Shown piece by piece: positions 35,670-45,970 of a DNA stretch of 64,000 nt (position 1 is its first letter; each line of letters begins with the position of its first letter). The position numbers and the translations under genes are program-made. The stretch is from Lysobacter sp. TY2-98 (GTDB taxonomy: Bacteria; Pseudomonadota; Gammaproteobacteria; Xanthomonadales; Xanthomonadaceae). The DNA is taken from positions 62,001-126,000 of the forward strand of contig NZ_CP031413.1 of NCBI RefSeq assembly GCF_003367355.1. The letters are read 5' to 3'. Under the pieces are notes generated by a model. That model had not been told where the DNA came from and did not search any database. It saw nothing but the letters and a program-made list of their open reading frames with translations.

Positions 35670-36137
35670 ATGCGACCCACCTACCGCTGCGTGCCCGTAC
35701 TGCTCGCGTTGGCCGTATCGACCGTGTCCGCGGGCGAGCCGGCTGCATCCCAGATTCCCGTGCTGTCGGCCATGCCCGCCTGCGCGCTCGAACGCGTAGG
35801 CAGCGTGTCAGGGAGCGACGGGCGCGAGCCTTCGGCGAATGCGCGCGAAGTCTCGATGGGCGGCGCCGACTACCGTCGCGCGTTTGCAGGAATGACGAAT
35901 GCGGCCATCAAGCGGGGTGCGAACGCCGTCGTGCTGACCGGTCACAACGCGCAGTTCTTCACACGCGGCAACAGCGCTTCACGCCGGCCCGTCTACATCG
36001 CACTCGATGGCGTGGCGATCAAGCTGGCCGACGCCACGCATTGCGCGCTGCAGGTGCAGGACCCGGATGCGTTGCTCAAGCGCGCGGTCCAGAACCGCGG
36101 CGCCGCGACGCCGATGCAGGGCGTCGCGACGAACTAG
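35670..36137 (+). CDS. Exported protein of unknown function
   Basis: A 155-residue protein with an N-terminal signal peptide (CVPVLLALAVSTVSAGE) and a small mature domain with GGADYRRAFAGMTNAAIKRGANAVVLTGH, reminiscent of DUF4156-like and other small exported alpha/beta proteins. I cannot assign a family with confidence. Two Cys in the mature part (near 38 and 134) could form a disulfide. It converges with valS, 10 bp from the valS stop. Confidence 0.7.
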   Translation: MRPTYRCVPVLLALAVSTVSAGEPAASQIPVLSAMPACALERVGSVSGSDGREPSANAREVSMGGADYRRAFAGMTNAAIKRGANAVVLTGHNAQFFTRGNSASRRPVYIALDGVAIKLADATHCALQVQDPDALLKRAVQNRGAATPMQGVATN

Positions 36138-36147
36138 CGGGCGACGG

Positions 36148-39000
36148 TCAACCCAGTTTCGCGCGCTGCGTCGCCAGCGCCTCGCGCTGCGAGGTCCAGT
36201 CGACGAGGCGCTTGCGTTCCTGTTCGACCACGGCTGGCGGCGCGTTCGCGACGAACGTATCGCTTGCGAGCTTGCCCTGCGCTTTCGCGATTTCGCCGTC
36301 GACACGCTTGAGTTCCTTGTCGAGGCGCGCGCGTTCGGCGCCCAGGTCGACGAGGCCTTCCAGCGGCACGAGCAGCTTGAGTTCACCGACCACGCCCGCG
36401 GCGGAGGCCGGTGCGGTGTTCGCGTCATCGATGTAGGTGATCGCATCGAGCTTGCAGAGGAAACGCAGCTGCGAGTCGAAGCGCGACGCGCGCTCGCGAT
36501 CCGCTGCGTCGCCTTCGGCCATCAGCAACGCCACCTGCTTCGACGGCGCGACGTTGAGTTCGCTGCGGATGCGGCGGACGGTCGAGATCGCGGCCTTGAG
36601 CCATTCGACGGCGGCTTCCGCGTTCGCATCGCCCGCCGGCAGCTCCGCGGCGCGCGGATACGGTCGCAGCATGATGGTCGTCTCCGCGACACCGAGCTTC
36701 GGTGCCACTGCCTGCCACAGCTCTTCGGTGACGAACGGAATCAGCGGGTGCAGCAGCGAGAGCAGGCGCTCGAGCACGTAGAGCAGCGTGTGGCGCGTGC
36801 TGTTTGCGGCATCCGCGTCATCGCCGTTGAGTGCGGGTTTCGCGAGTTCGACGAACCAGTCGCAGAACTGGTTCCAGGCGAACTCGTACAGCGCCTGCGC
36901 GAGCAGGTCGAAGCGGTAGTCGGCGAAATGCTGCTCGGCTTCGGCGGCGACGCGCGAGAGCTGCGCGAGTATCCAGCGCTCGGCGTCGGTCTTCGGCTGC
37001 GGTAAACCCGAGGCCGCAAAGCCTTCGGTGTTCATCAGCACGAAGCGCGTGGCGTTCCAGAGCTTGTTGCAGAAGTTCTTGTACCCCTCGGCGCGACCGA
37101 GGTCGAACTTGATGTCGCGGCCGTGGGTGGCGAGCGCGCTGATGGTGAAGCGCAGCGCATCGGCGCCGAACGCGGGGATGCCGTTCGGGAATTCCTTGCG
37201 CGTGGCCTTCTCGATCTTCTCGGCCATCTTCGGCTGCATCAAACCCGACGTGCGCTTGGCGACGAGGTCGTCCAGCGAGATGCCGTCGATGAGGTCGAGC
37301 GGGTCGAGGATGTTGCCCTTCGACTTCGACATCTTCTTGCCCTGGGCGTCGCGCACGAGGCCGGTGATGTAGACGTCCTTGAACGGGACTTCGCCCGTGA
37401 AGTGGTCGGTCATCATGATCATCCGGGCGACCCAGAAGAAGATGATGTCGAAGCCGGTGACCAACACGCTCGACGGAACGTAGCGATCGAAGCCGCGCTC
37501 CTTCATGAGCTGCTCGTTCGGCCAACCCTGCGTGCTGAACGGCCACAACGCAGAGGAGAACCACGTCTCCAGTACGTCGGTGTCCTGCGTGAGCGGCATC
37601 GTGTCGTCGATGGCGTGCCTGGCGCGCACCTCGGCCTCATCGCGGCCGACGTAGACGCGGCCCTCGACGTCGTACCACGCGGGGATGCGATGGCCCCACC
37701 AGAGCTGGCGCGAGATGCACCAGTCCTGGATGTTCTCCATCCAGTGGCGGTAGGTGTTGATCCAATTCGAAGGGACGAATTTCACGGCCCCGGATTCGGC
37801 CAACGCGAGACCCTTCGCGCCAAGCGTTTCCATGCGCACGAACCACTGGTCCGTGAGGTACGGCTCGATCACCTGGCCGGTGCGATCGCCGCGCGGCACC
37901 TGCAGCTTGTGCGGCTTCGTTTCGACAAGCAGGGCCTGCGCTTCCAGGTCGGCGAGCACCGCCTTGCGGGCGTCGAACCGGTCGAGCCCGCGGTACGCCG
38001 TCGGCACTGCGACGTCATCGGCCAGCGCGCCGTCGATGATCTTCGCGTCCGGCGTAAAGATGTTGATCAGCGGCAGCGAATGGCGCTGCCCGACCGCGTA
38101 GTCGTTGAAGTCGTGCGCGGGCGTGACCTTGACCACGCCGGTACCGAACGCGCGGTCGACGTAGTCGTCGGTTATGACGGGAATGCGGCGGCCCGTCAGC
38201 GGCAGATCGACGAACTTGCCGTGCAGCGACGCGTAGCGTTCGTCGTCGGGATGCACCATCACCGCCGTGTCGCCGAGCATGGTCTCGGGGCGCGTGGTGG
38301 CAACGACGAGGTAGTCGCGCGTCTCGCGCAACGTCTCGTTGCCGTCCTCATCGCGCTCGACGTATTCGTACGTCACGCCGTCCGCGAGCGGATAGCGGAT
38401 CGACCACAGCGAGCCGTCCTCTTCCTCGTTGACGACTTCTAGGTCGGAGATCGCGGTCTTCAGCACCGGATCCCAGTTCACCAGGCGCTGGCCGCGATAG
38501 ATCAGGCCCTGCTCGAACAGGCGCACGAAAGCTTCGCGCACCGCGTCGGCGGCCATCGGATCCATCGTGAAGACGCTGCGCGTCCAGTCGCCGGACGTGC
38601 CGAGGCGACGCATCTGCCGTTCGATCGTGTCGCCCGACTTCTGCTTCCACTCCCACACTTTCGCGATGAAGCCCTCGCGGCCCAGCGTGTCGCGCGATTC
38701 GCCCTTGCCTTCGAGCGCGAGGTTGCGCGACACCACCATCTCGGTCGCGATGCCGGCGTGGTCGGTGCCCATCTGCCAGAGCACGTCGAAGCCGCGCATG
38801 CGGTGGTAGCGGATCAGCGCGTCCTGCAGCGTGTGCTGGAACGCGTGGCCCATGTGCAGCGTGCCGGTGACGTTCGGCGGCGGCAGCAGGATGGAATAGG
38901 GCTCGCCGGTGCCGCGCGGCTTGAACACGCCGCTCGCCTCCCACTGCTGGTAGAGGCGCGTTTCGAACTGCGTGGGGTCGTAACCGGGGGCGAGGGACAT
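36148..39000 (-). CDS. valS: Valyl-tRNA synthetase
   Basis: A 950-residue class I synthetase. [15 protein letters not shown] carries the HIGH-type motif (HMGH at about 49-52), [13 protein letters not shown] is the KMSKS loop, CP1 editing domain motifs lie between, and a C-terminal coiled-coil arm follows. It charges tRNA-Val. With holC and pepA upstream it reproduces the gene order pepA-holC-valS known in E. coli, with one extra lipoprotein gene inserted. Confidence 0.98.
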   Translation of the reverse strand: MSLAPGYDPTQFETRLYQQWEASGVFKPRGTGEPYSILLPPPNVTGTLHMGHAFQHTLQDALIRYHRMRGFDVLWQMGTDHAGIATEMVVSRNLALEGKGESRDTLGREGFIAKVWEWKQKSGDTIERQMRRLGTSGDWTRSVFTMDPMAADAVREAFVRLFEQGLIYRGQRLVNWDPVLKTAISDLEVVNEEEDGSLWSIRYPLADGVTYEYVERDEDGNETLRETRDYLVVATTRPETMLGDTAVMVHPDDERYASLHGKFVDLPLTGRRIPVITDDYVDRAFGTGVVKVTPAHDFNDYAVGQRHSLPLINIFTPDAKIIDGALADDVAVPTAYRGLDRFDARKAVLADLEAQALLVETKPHKLQVPRGDRTGQVIEPYLTDQWFVRMETLGAKGLALAESGAVKFVPSNWINTYRHWMENIQDWCISRQLWWGHRIPAWYDVEGRVYVGRDEAEVRARHAIDDTMPLTQDTDVLETWFSSALWPFSTQGWPNEQLMKERGFDRYVPSSVLVTGFDIIFFWVARMIMMTDHFTGEVPFKDVYITGLVRDAQGKKMSKSKGNILDPLDLIDGISLDDLVAKRTSGLMQPKMAEKIEKATRKEFPNGIPAFGADALRFTISALATHGRDIKFDLGRAEGYKNFCNKLWNATRFVLMNTEGFAASGLPQPKTDAERWILAQLSRVAAEAEQHFADYRFDLLAQALYEFAWNQFCDWFVELAKPALNGDDADAANSTRHTLLYVLERLLSLLHPLIPFVTEELWQAVAPKLGVAETTIMLRPYPRAAELPAGDANAEAAVEWLKAAISTVRRIRSELNVAPSKQVALLMAEGDAADRERASRFDSQLRFLCKLDAITYIDDANTAPASAAGVVGELKLLVPLEGLVDLGAERARLDKELKRVDGEIAKAQGKLASDTFVANAPPAVVEQERKRLVDWTSQREALATQRAKLG

Positions 39001-39111
39001 GGCGGCGAAAACTCGGCGCTCCGCGACTGCGGAGCTGTGCAGGTGGGGACGTGCGATGGGTACGTCGCGCGGACTGCGCAGGATACCGGACGGGCCCGCG
39101 CGGACGCGGCG

Positions 39112-39528
39112 TCAGCGGGACAGGTAGCCCTGGTGGTAGGGCGGGCCGCAGCGCTGCACGACTTCGGGATCGGTGCCGGCCGGCGCGATGTCACCGAGTC
39201 CGCCGCCGCCGAACTGGATGGGTTCGCCGACTCGGTAGCGCCGTTCGCCGTCCTCGCGACGGAGGAAATAGCCGTGCGCATCGTGGTCGACGAGGGTGCC
39301 TTTCAACCACAGGACCGTGCGGAGCGCGCCACCGCGAAGCGCACGTACTCGGACGCAGCCGCGATCGATCATGAGGACGCCGAACTCCTCGGCGGTCAGC
39401 GCAACGGCCGCCAGGCCGGGCGGCCGTGGCGGTTCGAGTGGCAGTAGCGGTGCGGCGGCGGGAATGCGCATCGCGCATCCGCCCAACAGCAGCACAGCCG
39501 CGAGCGCGGCAGCGAGACGTGACTCCAT
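39112..39528 (-). CDS. Small putative lipoprotein between holC and valS
   Basis: A 138-residue protein with signal peptide MESRLAAALAAVLLLGGC (lipobox LGGC) and a mature part rich in short strands, including CVRVRALRGGALRTVLWLKG and RRYRVGEPIQFGGGGL. No family was recognised. It lies on the same strand as holC (49 bp downstream of it) and valS (111 bp upstream of it), so it is probably cotranscribed with them, though its function may be unrelated. Confidence 0.72.
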   Translation of the reverse strand: MESRLAAALAAVLLLGGCAMRIPAAAPLLPLEPPRPPGLAAVALTAEEFGVLMIDRGCVRVRALRGGALRTVLWLKGTLVDHDAHGYFLRREDGERRYRVGEPIQFGGGGLGDIAPAGTDPEVVQRCGPPYHQGYLSR

Positions 39529-39577
39529 GTCGTGTCTCCAACAGATGTGTGGAACCAGTCGCCGCGCGAGCGCGCCG

Positions 39578-40003
39578 TCACATGTCGTGCTTCTTCAGCT
39601 CCAGACCGCGCGACTGGTACTGCTTCCAGCGCTCGCGCAGCGGGCCGCGCGCCGATTCGTCGGCGGGGACGACTTCGAGCACGCGGTCGAACGCACCGTC
39701 GACGGCGGCGTCGCGCAGGTTGATCACGAGTGGGCGCAGCGGGGCATCGACGTCGGGCGAGGCGATCAGCACTTCGGCTTCCTCCTCGTCCTCTTCGGCG
39801 CCCGCGATCTGGTGCGGGATGTAGACCTCGTCGCCCATGTCCCAGAGCAGGTCGTCGAGCGCTTCGGCCTGCTCCTGCGAGCGGGCGAGGACGAGCGTCG
39901 GCAGACCGGCGTCGAACGCCTTGCGCGCGAGCTCGCACACCAGACGCAGCGGCTCCGAGCGGAACCGCGACGTGGTGATCAGATAGAAATCGGCACGGGC
40001 CAT
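39578..40003 (-). CDS. holC: DNA polymerase III chi subunit
   Basis: A 141-residue protein starting with ARADFYLITTSRFRSEPLRLVCELARKA, with LVLARSQEQAEALDDLLW and LVINLRDAAVDGAFDRVLEVV, the fold and conserved stretches of the chi subunit. Chi connects the clamp loader (via psi) to single-stranded-DNA-binding protein. It is located between pepA and valS as in E. coli. A possible psi partner gene is at 34894-35157. Confidence 0.93.
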   Translation of the reverse strand: MARADFYLITTSRFRSEPLRLVCELARKAFDAGLPTLVLARSQEQAEALDDLLWDMGDEVYIPHQIAGAEEDEEEAEVLIASPDVDAPLRPLVINLRDAAVDGAFDRVLEVVPADESARGPLRERWKQYQSRGLELKKHDM

Positions 40004-40022
40004 CGGGTCGTGGCTGTCCGGA

Positions 40023-41507
40023 TCAGGCCTGGGCGGCGCGATCCATCAGCCACTGCGACAGCAGCCCGACCGGGCGGCCGGTCGCCAGGCCGCGCTTGCC
40101 TTCGTCGTTGGCGACGCCGGCGATGTCCAGATGCGCCCAGCGCTGGCCTTCGGTGAAGCGCGCGAGGAAGCAGCCCGCGGTGATCGCACCGGCCCAGCGG
40201 CCGCCGATGTTGTAGACGTCGGCGAACGTGGATTCGAGCTGCGACTGGTATTCGTCCCACAGCGGCAGGCGCCAGGCGCGGTCGAACACGTTCTCGCCGG
40301 CCTCGATGAGTTCTGCGGAGAGATCGTCGTCCTTGGTCATCAGGCCGGTGGCGTACTTGCCCAGCGCGATGACGCAGGCGCCGGTCAGCGTCGCGACGTC
40401 GAGCAGCGCGGCCGGCTCGAAGCGCTGCGCATAGGTCAGCGCGTCGCAGAGGATCAGGCGGCCTTCGGCGTCGGTGTTGCCGACTTCGATCGTCTTGCCC
40501 GACATCGACGTCAGCACGTCCGACGGGCGATAGCTGTTGCCGTCCGGCATGTTCTCGACCGCCGGCACGACGACCGTGAGGTTGATCGGCAGCTTCAGCC
40601 CGACCGCGGACACGAACGTGCCCATGACGGTGGCTGCGCCGCACATGTCGAACTTCATCTCTTCGACGCCGCCCTGCACCTTGAGGTTGATGCCGCCGGT
40701 GTCGAAGGTGATGCCCTTGCCCACGAGGACGTACGGCTTGGCGTCGCCGCCGCCGGTGTACTTGAGGACGATGAGCTTGGGCGGGTTCGCCGAGCCGCGT
40801 GCGACGGACAGCAGCGAGCCCATGCCGAGCTGCTCCATCTGCTCGCGGTCGAGCACTTCGCACGAACATTCGGCGAAGCGCGACGCAAACTCCTGCGCCT
40901 GCTGCGCGAGGTAGGCCGGGTTGCAGATGTTCGGCGGCAGGTTGCCGAGCTCGCGCGCGAACTGCACGCCCGCCGCGATCGCGCGGCCCTGCGCGAGCGC
41001 CTGGGCGTCGTCGCTGGCGACCGTCAGGCGCGTCAGGCCCGGTTCGAGCTTGGCGCGCGACTTCTCGCCGAGCGTCGCTGTGTAGCGGTAGGCGATGTGG
41101 TCCGTCGTGCCGACTGCCTGGCGGATCGCCCAAGCGGTGTCGCGGCCCTTCACCGGAACCTGCGGCAGCGTGGTCACCGCATGCGAAATCGGGCCGACCT
41201 TCAGCGCGCGCGCCGCGTCGCCCACCGCCTTGATGTACTGCGGCACCGCGAACTTGGCCTGGTCGCCGAGGCCGACCACCAGCACGCGCGGCGCCTTCAC
41301 GTCGGCCAGGTCGTGCAGCAGCGCGGTCTTGCCGGCCTTGCCGCTGACGTCGCCACGCTCGATCAGCGCCGACAGGCGCCCTCCGCAGGCGCGATCGATC
41401 GCCGACGCCGCCTCCGTCAGGGTCTTGTCAGCGAAGACGCCGACGATCACGCAGTCCGCGGAAACGGATGCGGGGGCGTCGGAGGTCAGGTCGAATTCGA
41501 GGGCCAT
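40023..41507 (-). CDS. pepA: Leucyl aminopeptidase (M17)
   Basis: A 494-residue cytosol aminopeptidase. The C-terminal catalytic domain has [15 protein letters not shown], the [14 protein letters not shown] signature (metal ligands and catalytic Arg) and [13 protein letters not shown]. The N-terminal domain is the usual PepA alpha/beta domain. It removes N-terminal residues from peptides; in E. coli PepA is also a DNA-binding accessory factor for Xer recombination at plasmid sites, and a XerD gene occurs 3 kb away. The ATG at 41507 gives the normal MALEFDLTS start. It is divergent from lptF. Confidence 0.96.
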   Translation of the reverse strand: MALEFDLTSDAPASVSADCVIVGVFADKTLTEAASAIDRACGGRLSALIERGDVSGKAGKTALLHDLADVKAPRVLVVGLGDQAKFAVPQYIKAVGDAARALKVGPISHAVTTLPQVPVKGRDTAWAIRQAVGTTDHIAYRYTATLGEKSRAKLEPGLTRLTVASDDAQALAQGRAIAAGVQFARELGNLPPNICNPAYLAQQAQEFASRFAECSCEVLDREQMEQLGMGSLLSVARGSANPPKLIVLKYTGGGDAKPYVLVGKGITFDTGGINLKVQGGVEEMKFDMCGAATVMGTFVSAVGLKLPINLTVVVPAVENMPDGNSYRPSDVLTSMSGKTIEVGNTDAEGRLILCDALTYAQRFEPAALLDVATLTGACVIALGKYATGLMTKDDDLSAELIEAGENVFDRAWRLPLWDEYQSQLESTFADVYNIGGRWAGAITAGCFLARFTEGQRWAHLDIAGVANDEGKRGLATGRPVGLLSQWLMDRAAQA

Positions 41508-41541
41508 CCAGGATTCCGGGGGGTGTGAAAGGGGATTTACG

Positions 41542-41547
41542 TACAAT
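41542..41547 (+). promoter_or_regulatory. Putative -10 box for lptF-lptG
   Basis: TACAAT followed by CACCGACCC in the 153-bp divergent region between pepA and lptF, 113 bp before the lptF start. The distance implies a long leader. No clear -35 element. Confidence 0.35.
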
Positions 41548-41660
41548 CACCGACCCTTATGGGCCGAGGACGCCGGCGATGGCCGGGTCGCGCACCCGAC
41601 CGCGCCGAAGCGCCGTGCCGGGCCGTTGAACGAACGACGAGTCTAGAACAGCCCGTGCGA

Positions 41661-42752
41661 ATGCTGAAATTCGATCGCTACCTGCTTTCCGAATGCGTAC
41701 AGGCGGTCCTTGCGACCACGCTCGTGCTGTTGATGGTGGCCTTCGGCGCGGTCTTCGCCGATGTGCTGCGCGACATCGCCGAGGGCCGCTTCCCGGCGGA
41801 CATGCTGCTGCCGCAGCTGGGCCTGCTGTTCCTCAACTGGCTGCCGATCATCCTGCCGCTCGCGCTGATGCTGGGCCTGATGCTGGCGCTGGGCCGCCTG
41901 TACCGCGATTCGGAGATGCCGGTGCTGGCGTCGGTCGGCATTGGCCCGCGGCGCATGCTGAAGCCGCTGTTCGGCCTGATCGGCCCGGTCGCGCTGGTGA
42001 TCGCGCTGTGCTCGCTGTGGCTCGCGCCGTGGGCCGAGCGCACGTCGAAGGAAATGGTGAACGCGGCGACGCGCAACCTGCTCGTGGCCGGCCTCGAGCC
42101 CGGTCGCTTCACGCCGATCGGCAAGGGCGGCGTGGTGTTCGTCAGCCGCATGTCCACCGACGGCACGCACTTCGAGCGCGTGTTCATCTATCGCCAGAAG
42201 AACGACCGTCTCGACGTGACCACCGCGAAGACCGGGCACCTCGAAGTCGACAACGATGGCCACCGTATCCTGGTGCTCGACAACGGCTTCGAGGTCGAAG
42301 GCCCGCGCGAAGGTACCAATCGCGACTATCGCCTGATGCACTACCGCGCCAACGAAGCCGAGATGCCGTCGTCGAAGGGCCGCTACGACGCGAACGACCC
42401 GCGCATGCTGTCGACGCCGCGGCTGCTGGTCGATCCGCGCCGTGAAGCCAAGGCCGAGCTGCATTCGCGCATCGCGCCGCCGTTCCTCGCCATCGCGTTC
42501 GCGCTGCTGGCGGTGCCGCTCGCGCGCAGCTCGCCGCGCGAGGGGCGCCTGGGCCGCATTTCCGTCGGCTTCCTGATCTATCTCGTCGGCACGATGCTGT
42601 CGCTGGCGAGCGTCAACTGGATCACCAAGGGCAAGATCCCGGTCGCGCTGGGCCAGTGGTGGCTGGTGCTTCCGCTGCTCGCGCTCGGTGCATGGATGTA
42701 TCTGAACGACGGCCGCGTGCGCGCGCCGCGCCTGCGCGGAGCACGTCGATGA
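41661..42752 (+). CDS. lptF: LPS export ABC transporter permease LptF
   Basis: A 363-residue protein with the LptF/LptG layout: three N-terminal membrane helices, a periplasmic beta-jellyroll domain (about 130-260) and three C-terminal helices. Conserved N-terminal LKFDRYLLSECVQAVLATT and RDSEMPVLASVGIGPRRML are visible. It forms the inner-membrane channel of the LPS transporter with LptG and the ATPase LptB, drawing LPS up to LptC and LptA. The ATG overlap with lptG is 4 bp. A GTG six bases upstream is an alternative start. Confidence 0.95.
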   Translation: MLKFDRYLLSECVQAVLATTLVLLMVAFGAVFADVLRDIAEGRFPADMLLPQLGLLFLNWLPIILPLALMLGLMLALGRLYRDSEMPVLASVGIGPRRMLKPLFGLIGPVALVIALCSLWLAPWAERTSKEMVNAATRNLLVAGLEPGRFTPIGKGGVVFVSRMSTDGTHFERVFIYRQKNDRLDVTTAKTGHLEVDNDGHRILVLDNGFEVEGPREGTNRDYRLMHYRANEAEMPSSKGRYDANDPRMLSTPRLLVDPRREAKAELHSRIAPPFLAIAFALLAVPLARSSPREGRLGRISVGFLIYLVGTMLSLASVNWITKGKIPVALGQWWLVLPLLALGAWMYLNDGRVRAPRLRGARR

Positions 42753-43852
42753 AGCCGTTTCCGAAACTCCACGACACCTTCGTCGCGCGTGCGGTTCTCG
42801 GCACGGTGCTGCTGACGTGGATGGTGCTGCTCGGCCTCGACGTCATGCTCGCGCTGGTCAACGAGATCGGCGAAATCGGCAAGGGCGACTACGGCTTCGG
42901 CAAGGCGGTCGCGCACGTCGCTTATACCGCGCCGCGTCGCGCGTACACGCTGTTCCCGACTGCGGCGGTGATCGGCGCGCTCATGGGCCTCGGCCAGCTC
43001 GCGTCGTCGTCCGAGTTGACCGCGTTGCGCGCGGTCGGCCTGTCGCGACGCCGTCTCAGCATCAGCGTCGCCGGTGCGATCGCGTTCCTCACCCTGCTGA
43101 TGGTGGCGAATGGCGAGACGCTCGGGCCGTGGGGCGATCGCATGTCGAACGTGGTCAAGCAGACCGCGACGAACCGCGACACGGTGGTCGCGCGCTATTC
43201 GGGTCTGTGGGCGCGCGAGGGCGAGGTCATCCTCAATGCGCAGGGCGGGCAGGAGCGCAGCGACGGCAGCGGCAAGACCTTCCTCGAACTGCGCGATGTA
43301 CGCCTTTACGAGTTCGAGGCGGACGGTCGCCTGAAATCGATCTCGCACGCGCAGGTGGCGGAGCATCGTCCGGGCAGCTGGCTGTTGCACGACGTCACCC
43401 GCACGCTGTTCGACAACAAGTCGGTACACACCGAGACGGTGCCGGAACTGCAGTGGGCGTCGAAGCTGGACACCGCTGCGTTGACGGCGGACCTCGACAG
43501 CCCGCGTTATCTCGCCTCGGCCGAGCTACGCGAGGCGATGGAATACCGCGAGCGCAACGGCCTCGATGCCAACGAGTTCGAGGAGCACTACTGGGGCCGC
43601 TGGTTCTATCCGCTCAACGTGCTCGCGCTGTGCCTGGCCGCGGTGCCGTTCGCGTTCGGCACGCTGCGCAGCGGCGGCCTCGGACGTCGGCTGTTCATCG
43701 GCATCGTGTTCGCGCTGGGCTTCTGGCTCGCGCAGATCGTGTTCGTGCGCGCCGCCCGCGCATTCCAGCTCGACTACCGCATCGCCTACATCGCGCCGAC
43801 ACTGCTGATGCTCGCGCTGTCGGGCGTGCTGTTCAGACGTCGATCGGGGTGA
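42749..43852 (+). CDS. lptG: LPS export ABC transporter permease LptG
   Basis: A 367-residue partner of LptF with the same 3 + 3 helix arrangement and central periplasmic domain. SSSELTALRAVGLSRRRLSI is the coupling-helix region that contacts the ATPase LptB, and the C-terminal helices follow EEHYWGRWFYPLNVLALC. It is translationally coupled to lptF (ATGA). Its stop is followed immediately by a palindromic repeat element. Confidence 0.95.
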   Translation: MKPFPKLHDTFVARAVLGTVLLTWMVLLGLDVMLALVNEIGEIGKGDYGFGKAVAHVAYTAPRRAYTLFPTAAVIGALMGLGQLASSSELTALRAVGLSRRRLSISVAGAIAFLTLLMVANGETLGPWGDRMSNVVKQTATNRDTVVARYSGLWAREGEVILNAQGGQERSDGSGKTFLELRDVRLYEFEADGRLKSISHAQVAEHRPGSWLLHDVTRTLFDNKSVHTETVPELQWASKLDTAALTADLDSPRYLASAELREAMEYRERNGLDANEFEEHYWGRWFYPLNVLALCLAAVPFAFGTLRSGGLGRRLFIGIVFALGFWLAQIVFVRAARAFQLDYRIAYIAPTLLMLALSGVLFRRRSG

Positions 43853-44013
43853 GGGCAGGCCGCTGACGCGGCACTGCCGCGTGGCCTGCCCGAACGCCCG
43901 CCGCGCTGCGGCGGGCCGGGAGTTCGAAAAGCTCGAGGCGCGATGCGAACCCCGACCGCCGTCGCGGCCTTGCCGCGCAGGCGTTACGAATGCCCGTCGC
44001 GCTGCGATGGGCC
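43853..44013. repeat. Palindromic intergenic repeat cluster A (two units)
   Basis: Unit 1 begins with a composite hairpin (GGGCAGGCC at 43853 pairs with GGCCTGCCC at 43883; inner ACGCGGC-ACT-GCCGCGT), then CGAACGCCCGCCGCGCTGCGGCGGGC with a 9-bp stem (43896-43916) and GGGAGTTCGA. Unit 2 repeats GCGGC-CTT-GCCGC (43964-43976) and CGAATGCCCGTCGCGCTGCGATGGGCC (43987-44013). The same plan recurs at 53868-54100. The first hairpin could also end lptG transcription. The remaining 110 bp to the RDD gene show nothing recognisable. Confidence 0.75.
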
Positions 44014-44123
44014 TATCGCATGATCATCAAACCCGAATGACGTCGGTGCTCTAGCGTTGCGAAAGACGATCGATGTCGACGAGCGATCGATGCCCCGCAT
44101 GCGATCGCCCCGCACGCATCCCG

Positions 44124-44576
44124 TCACCGCTTCTCGAATCGCACCACTCGCGTCGCACTCGCACGGTCATGCCACGTCAGACGATCGCGATCGATCCACG
44201 CCCACCAGAAGCCAAGCCCACCGGCGAGCAAAGACAGCGTCCCCACGGCATACCGCTTTACCAGCGCACCGCGCGACGGCGTACCCGCCAGACCGATCAC
44301 GCGCAGCCGCCACGGGCGCATGCCCAGCGTCTGCCCGCCGTGTCCCCAGCTCACCACCGCGTACACGCCGGCGACCAGCCAGCACGCGATCCACAGCAGC
44401 CACGACAGCAGGCTGAAGGGATGGATGTTCTCGCGCGCGGCATGGCCCGCCGCGTAGTAGCCGACGGTGAACGCCGCCGACACCAGCATCCACAGGGCCA
44501 CGACGGGCCAGAAGTCGTAGAACAGCGCGAGAAGGCGCCAGCCGATGTAGGGGCGCGCGGGAGCGTTCGATGCCAT
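44124..44576 (-). CDS. RDD-family membrane protein
   Basis: A 150-residue protein with three or four hydrophobic helices and the RDD-family pattern: [18 protein letters not shown] in the first helix and [22 protein letters not shown] after the second. The C-terminal [11 protein letters not shown] is also typical of the family. Function is unknown; some members are thought to be ion exchangers. The ATG at 44576 fits the family start. It is divergent from xerD, 30 bp apart. Confidence 0.88.
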   Translation of the reverse strand: MASNAPARPYIGWRLLALFYDFWPVVALWMLVSAAFTVGYYAAGHAARENIHPFSLLSWLLWIACWLVAGVYAVVSWGHGGQTLGMRPWRLRVIGLAGTPSRGALVKRYAVGTLSLLAGGLGFWWAWIDRDRLTWHDRASATRVVRFEKR

Positions 44577-44606
44577 GGGATCAGGATAGTCGCTAAGCTG
44601 CCGCGC

Positions 44607-45581
44607 ATGGATGCAAAAGCCGGAACGCGACGCGCGGACGCGATCGCGGCACGTCGACAGGCGGCGCGCGCGCTGCCCGAACTCGGCGCGGCGGACGCAC
44701 AGCTCATCGATCGCCATCTCGACGCCGTATGGGCGGAAACCGGGCTGTTGCAGGCGTCGCGCGAAAGCTACCGGCGCGATCTGGCCGGCTTCGCGCGCTG
44801 GCGTGATCGCGACGGCGCGCTGGCATCGACGAATGCATCCGATCTCTCGCAATATCTGGCCACGCGCGCGCGCGACGGCTACTCGCCCCGCAGCAACGCG
44901 CGTCTGCTGTCGGCCTTGCGCGGCTTCTACGCCTGGTGCATCCGCCAGCGTTTGCGCGCTGACGATCCGACCGCGCTGCTCGGCGCACCGACGCTGCCGC
45001 GCCTTCTTCCCAAAGCCCTGACCGAGTCGCAGATCAGCGCATTGCTGGTCGCGCCGGACGTCGAAACACCCGAGGGTCTGCGCGACAAGGCGATGCTCGA
45101 ACTGATGTACGCGACCGGACTCCGCGTGAGCGAGCTCGTCGGCCTGCCGACGCAGGCGGTGAACCTGCGACAGGGCGCCTTGCGCGTCACCGGCAAGGGC
45201 AGTCGCGAGCGCCTCGTGCCGATGGGGGAGGAGGCGCAGCATTGGCTGGAACGCTATGCGTCGACCGCGCGTCCCGCGTTGCTCGCCAAGGGACGGACGT
45301 CGCCCTTCCTGTTCGTCGATGCGAAAGGTGACGTGCTCACGCGGCAACAGTTCTGGGCGACGGTGAAACGCGTGGCGGGTGTGGCCGGCATCGATCCGGC
45401 GCGCATCTCGCCGCACGGCCTGCGCCACAGTTTTGCGACGCACCTGCTCAACCACGGCGCCGATCTGCGCGCGCTGCAGATGCTGCTCGGGCACAGCTCC
45501 CTGTCGACGACGCAGATCTACACGCTGGTCGCCAAGGAAAAGCTCAAGCACCTCCACCGGACGCACCACCCGAGAGGGTGA
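44607..45581 (+). CDS. xerD: Site-specific tyrosine recombinase XerD
   Basis: A 324-residue recombinase. The N-terminal SAM-like DNA-binding domain (about 30-125) is followed by the catalytic domain with the full set R173, K197, H270, R273, H296 and nucleophile Y305 in [24 protein letters not shown] and [16 protein letters not shown]. It works with XerC at dif to resolve chromosome dimers. The N-terminus is about 20 residues longer than in E. coli XerD. Confidence 0.94.
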   Translation: MDAKAGTRRADAIAARRQAARALPELGAADAQLIDRHLDAVWAETGLLQASRESYRRDLAGFARWRDRDGALASTNASDLSQYLATRARDGYSPRSNARLLSALRGFYAWCIRQRLRADDPTALLGAPTLPRLLPKALTESQISALLVAPDVETPEGLRDKAMLELMYATGLRVSELVGLPTQAVNLRQGALRVTGKGSRERLVPMGEEAQHWLERYASTARPALLAKGRTSPFLFVDAKGDVLTRQQFWATVKRVAGVAGIDPARISPHGLRHSFATHLLNHGADLRALQMLLGHSSLSTTQIYTLVAKEKLKHLHRTHHPRG

Positions 45582-45970
45582 AAACGGACTGCTTGCGCGG
45601 CACGGCCGCGCGGGCGGTTTTCGCGCCGGTGCCACTGGCACCGGCCAGGTCGCGTGGCGTCGCCGAACGCACGCTGCGCTCGGGCGGGCCGCGGGTTCGA
45701 TCGGCATCGCGCTCGACGCAAATTCCGACCGCGGCCTCGAATTGCGCGCACCGCTGCTTCTCGCCTTTCGCCGCCGGCATCCACGTCGACCGAATCCCGC
45801 CCACCGAATCGCCACTCCGGACGCGGAACTCGCCCGCTGCCGCAACCCAACCCTCGGCGGCCGCCAGCGCCGAACCTCACGGCCGCCCCTGAAGCCCCGC
45901 CAACCCCATCCACAGCCGTCCGCTGACCCCGTGCCACAATCGGCTTCCCCTGCCGTTTCCCCGGGTTCCG
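45582..45970. other. 389-bp intergenic region between xerD and the DsbC-like gene
   Basis: No convincing gene was found; open frames here have Arg/Pro/Ala-rich shadow composition. A palindrome GCCGGTGCCA-c-TGGCACCGGC at 45625-45645 could act as a terminator for xerD. A CACAAT -10-like box sits at 45935-45940. Confidence 0.5.
45935..45940 (+). promoter_or_regulatory. Putative -10 box for the DsbC-like gene
   Basis: CACAAT followed by CGGCTTCCCC, 30 bp before the start codon at 45971, similar to the other TAnAAT boxes of the window. No -35 element is evident. Confidence 0.3.
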
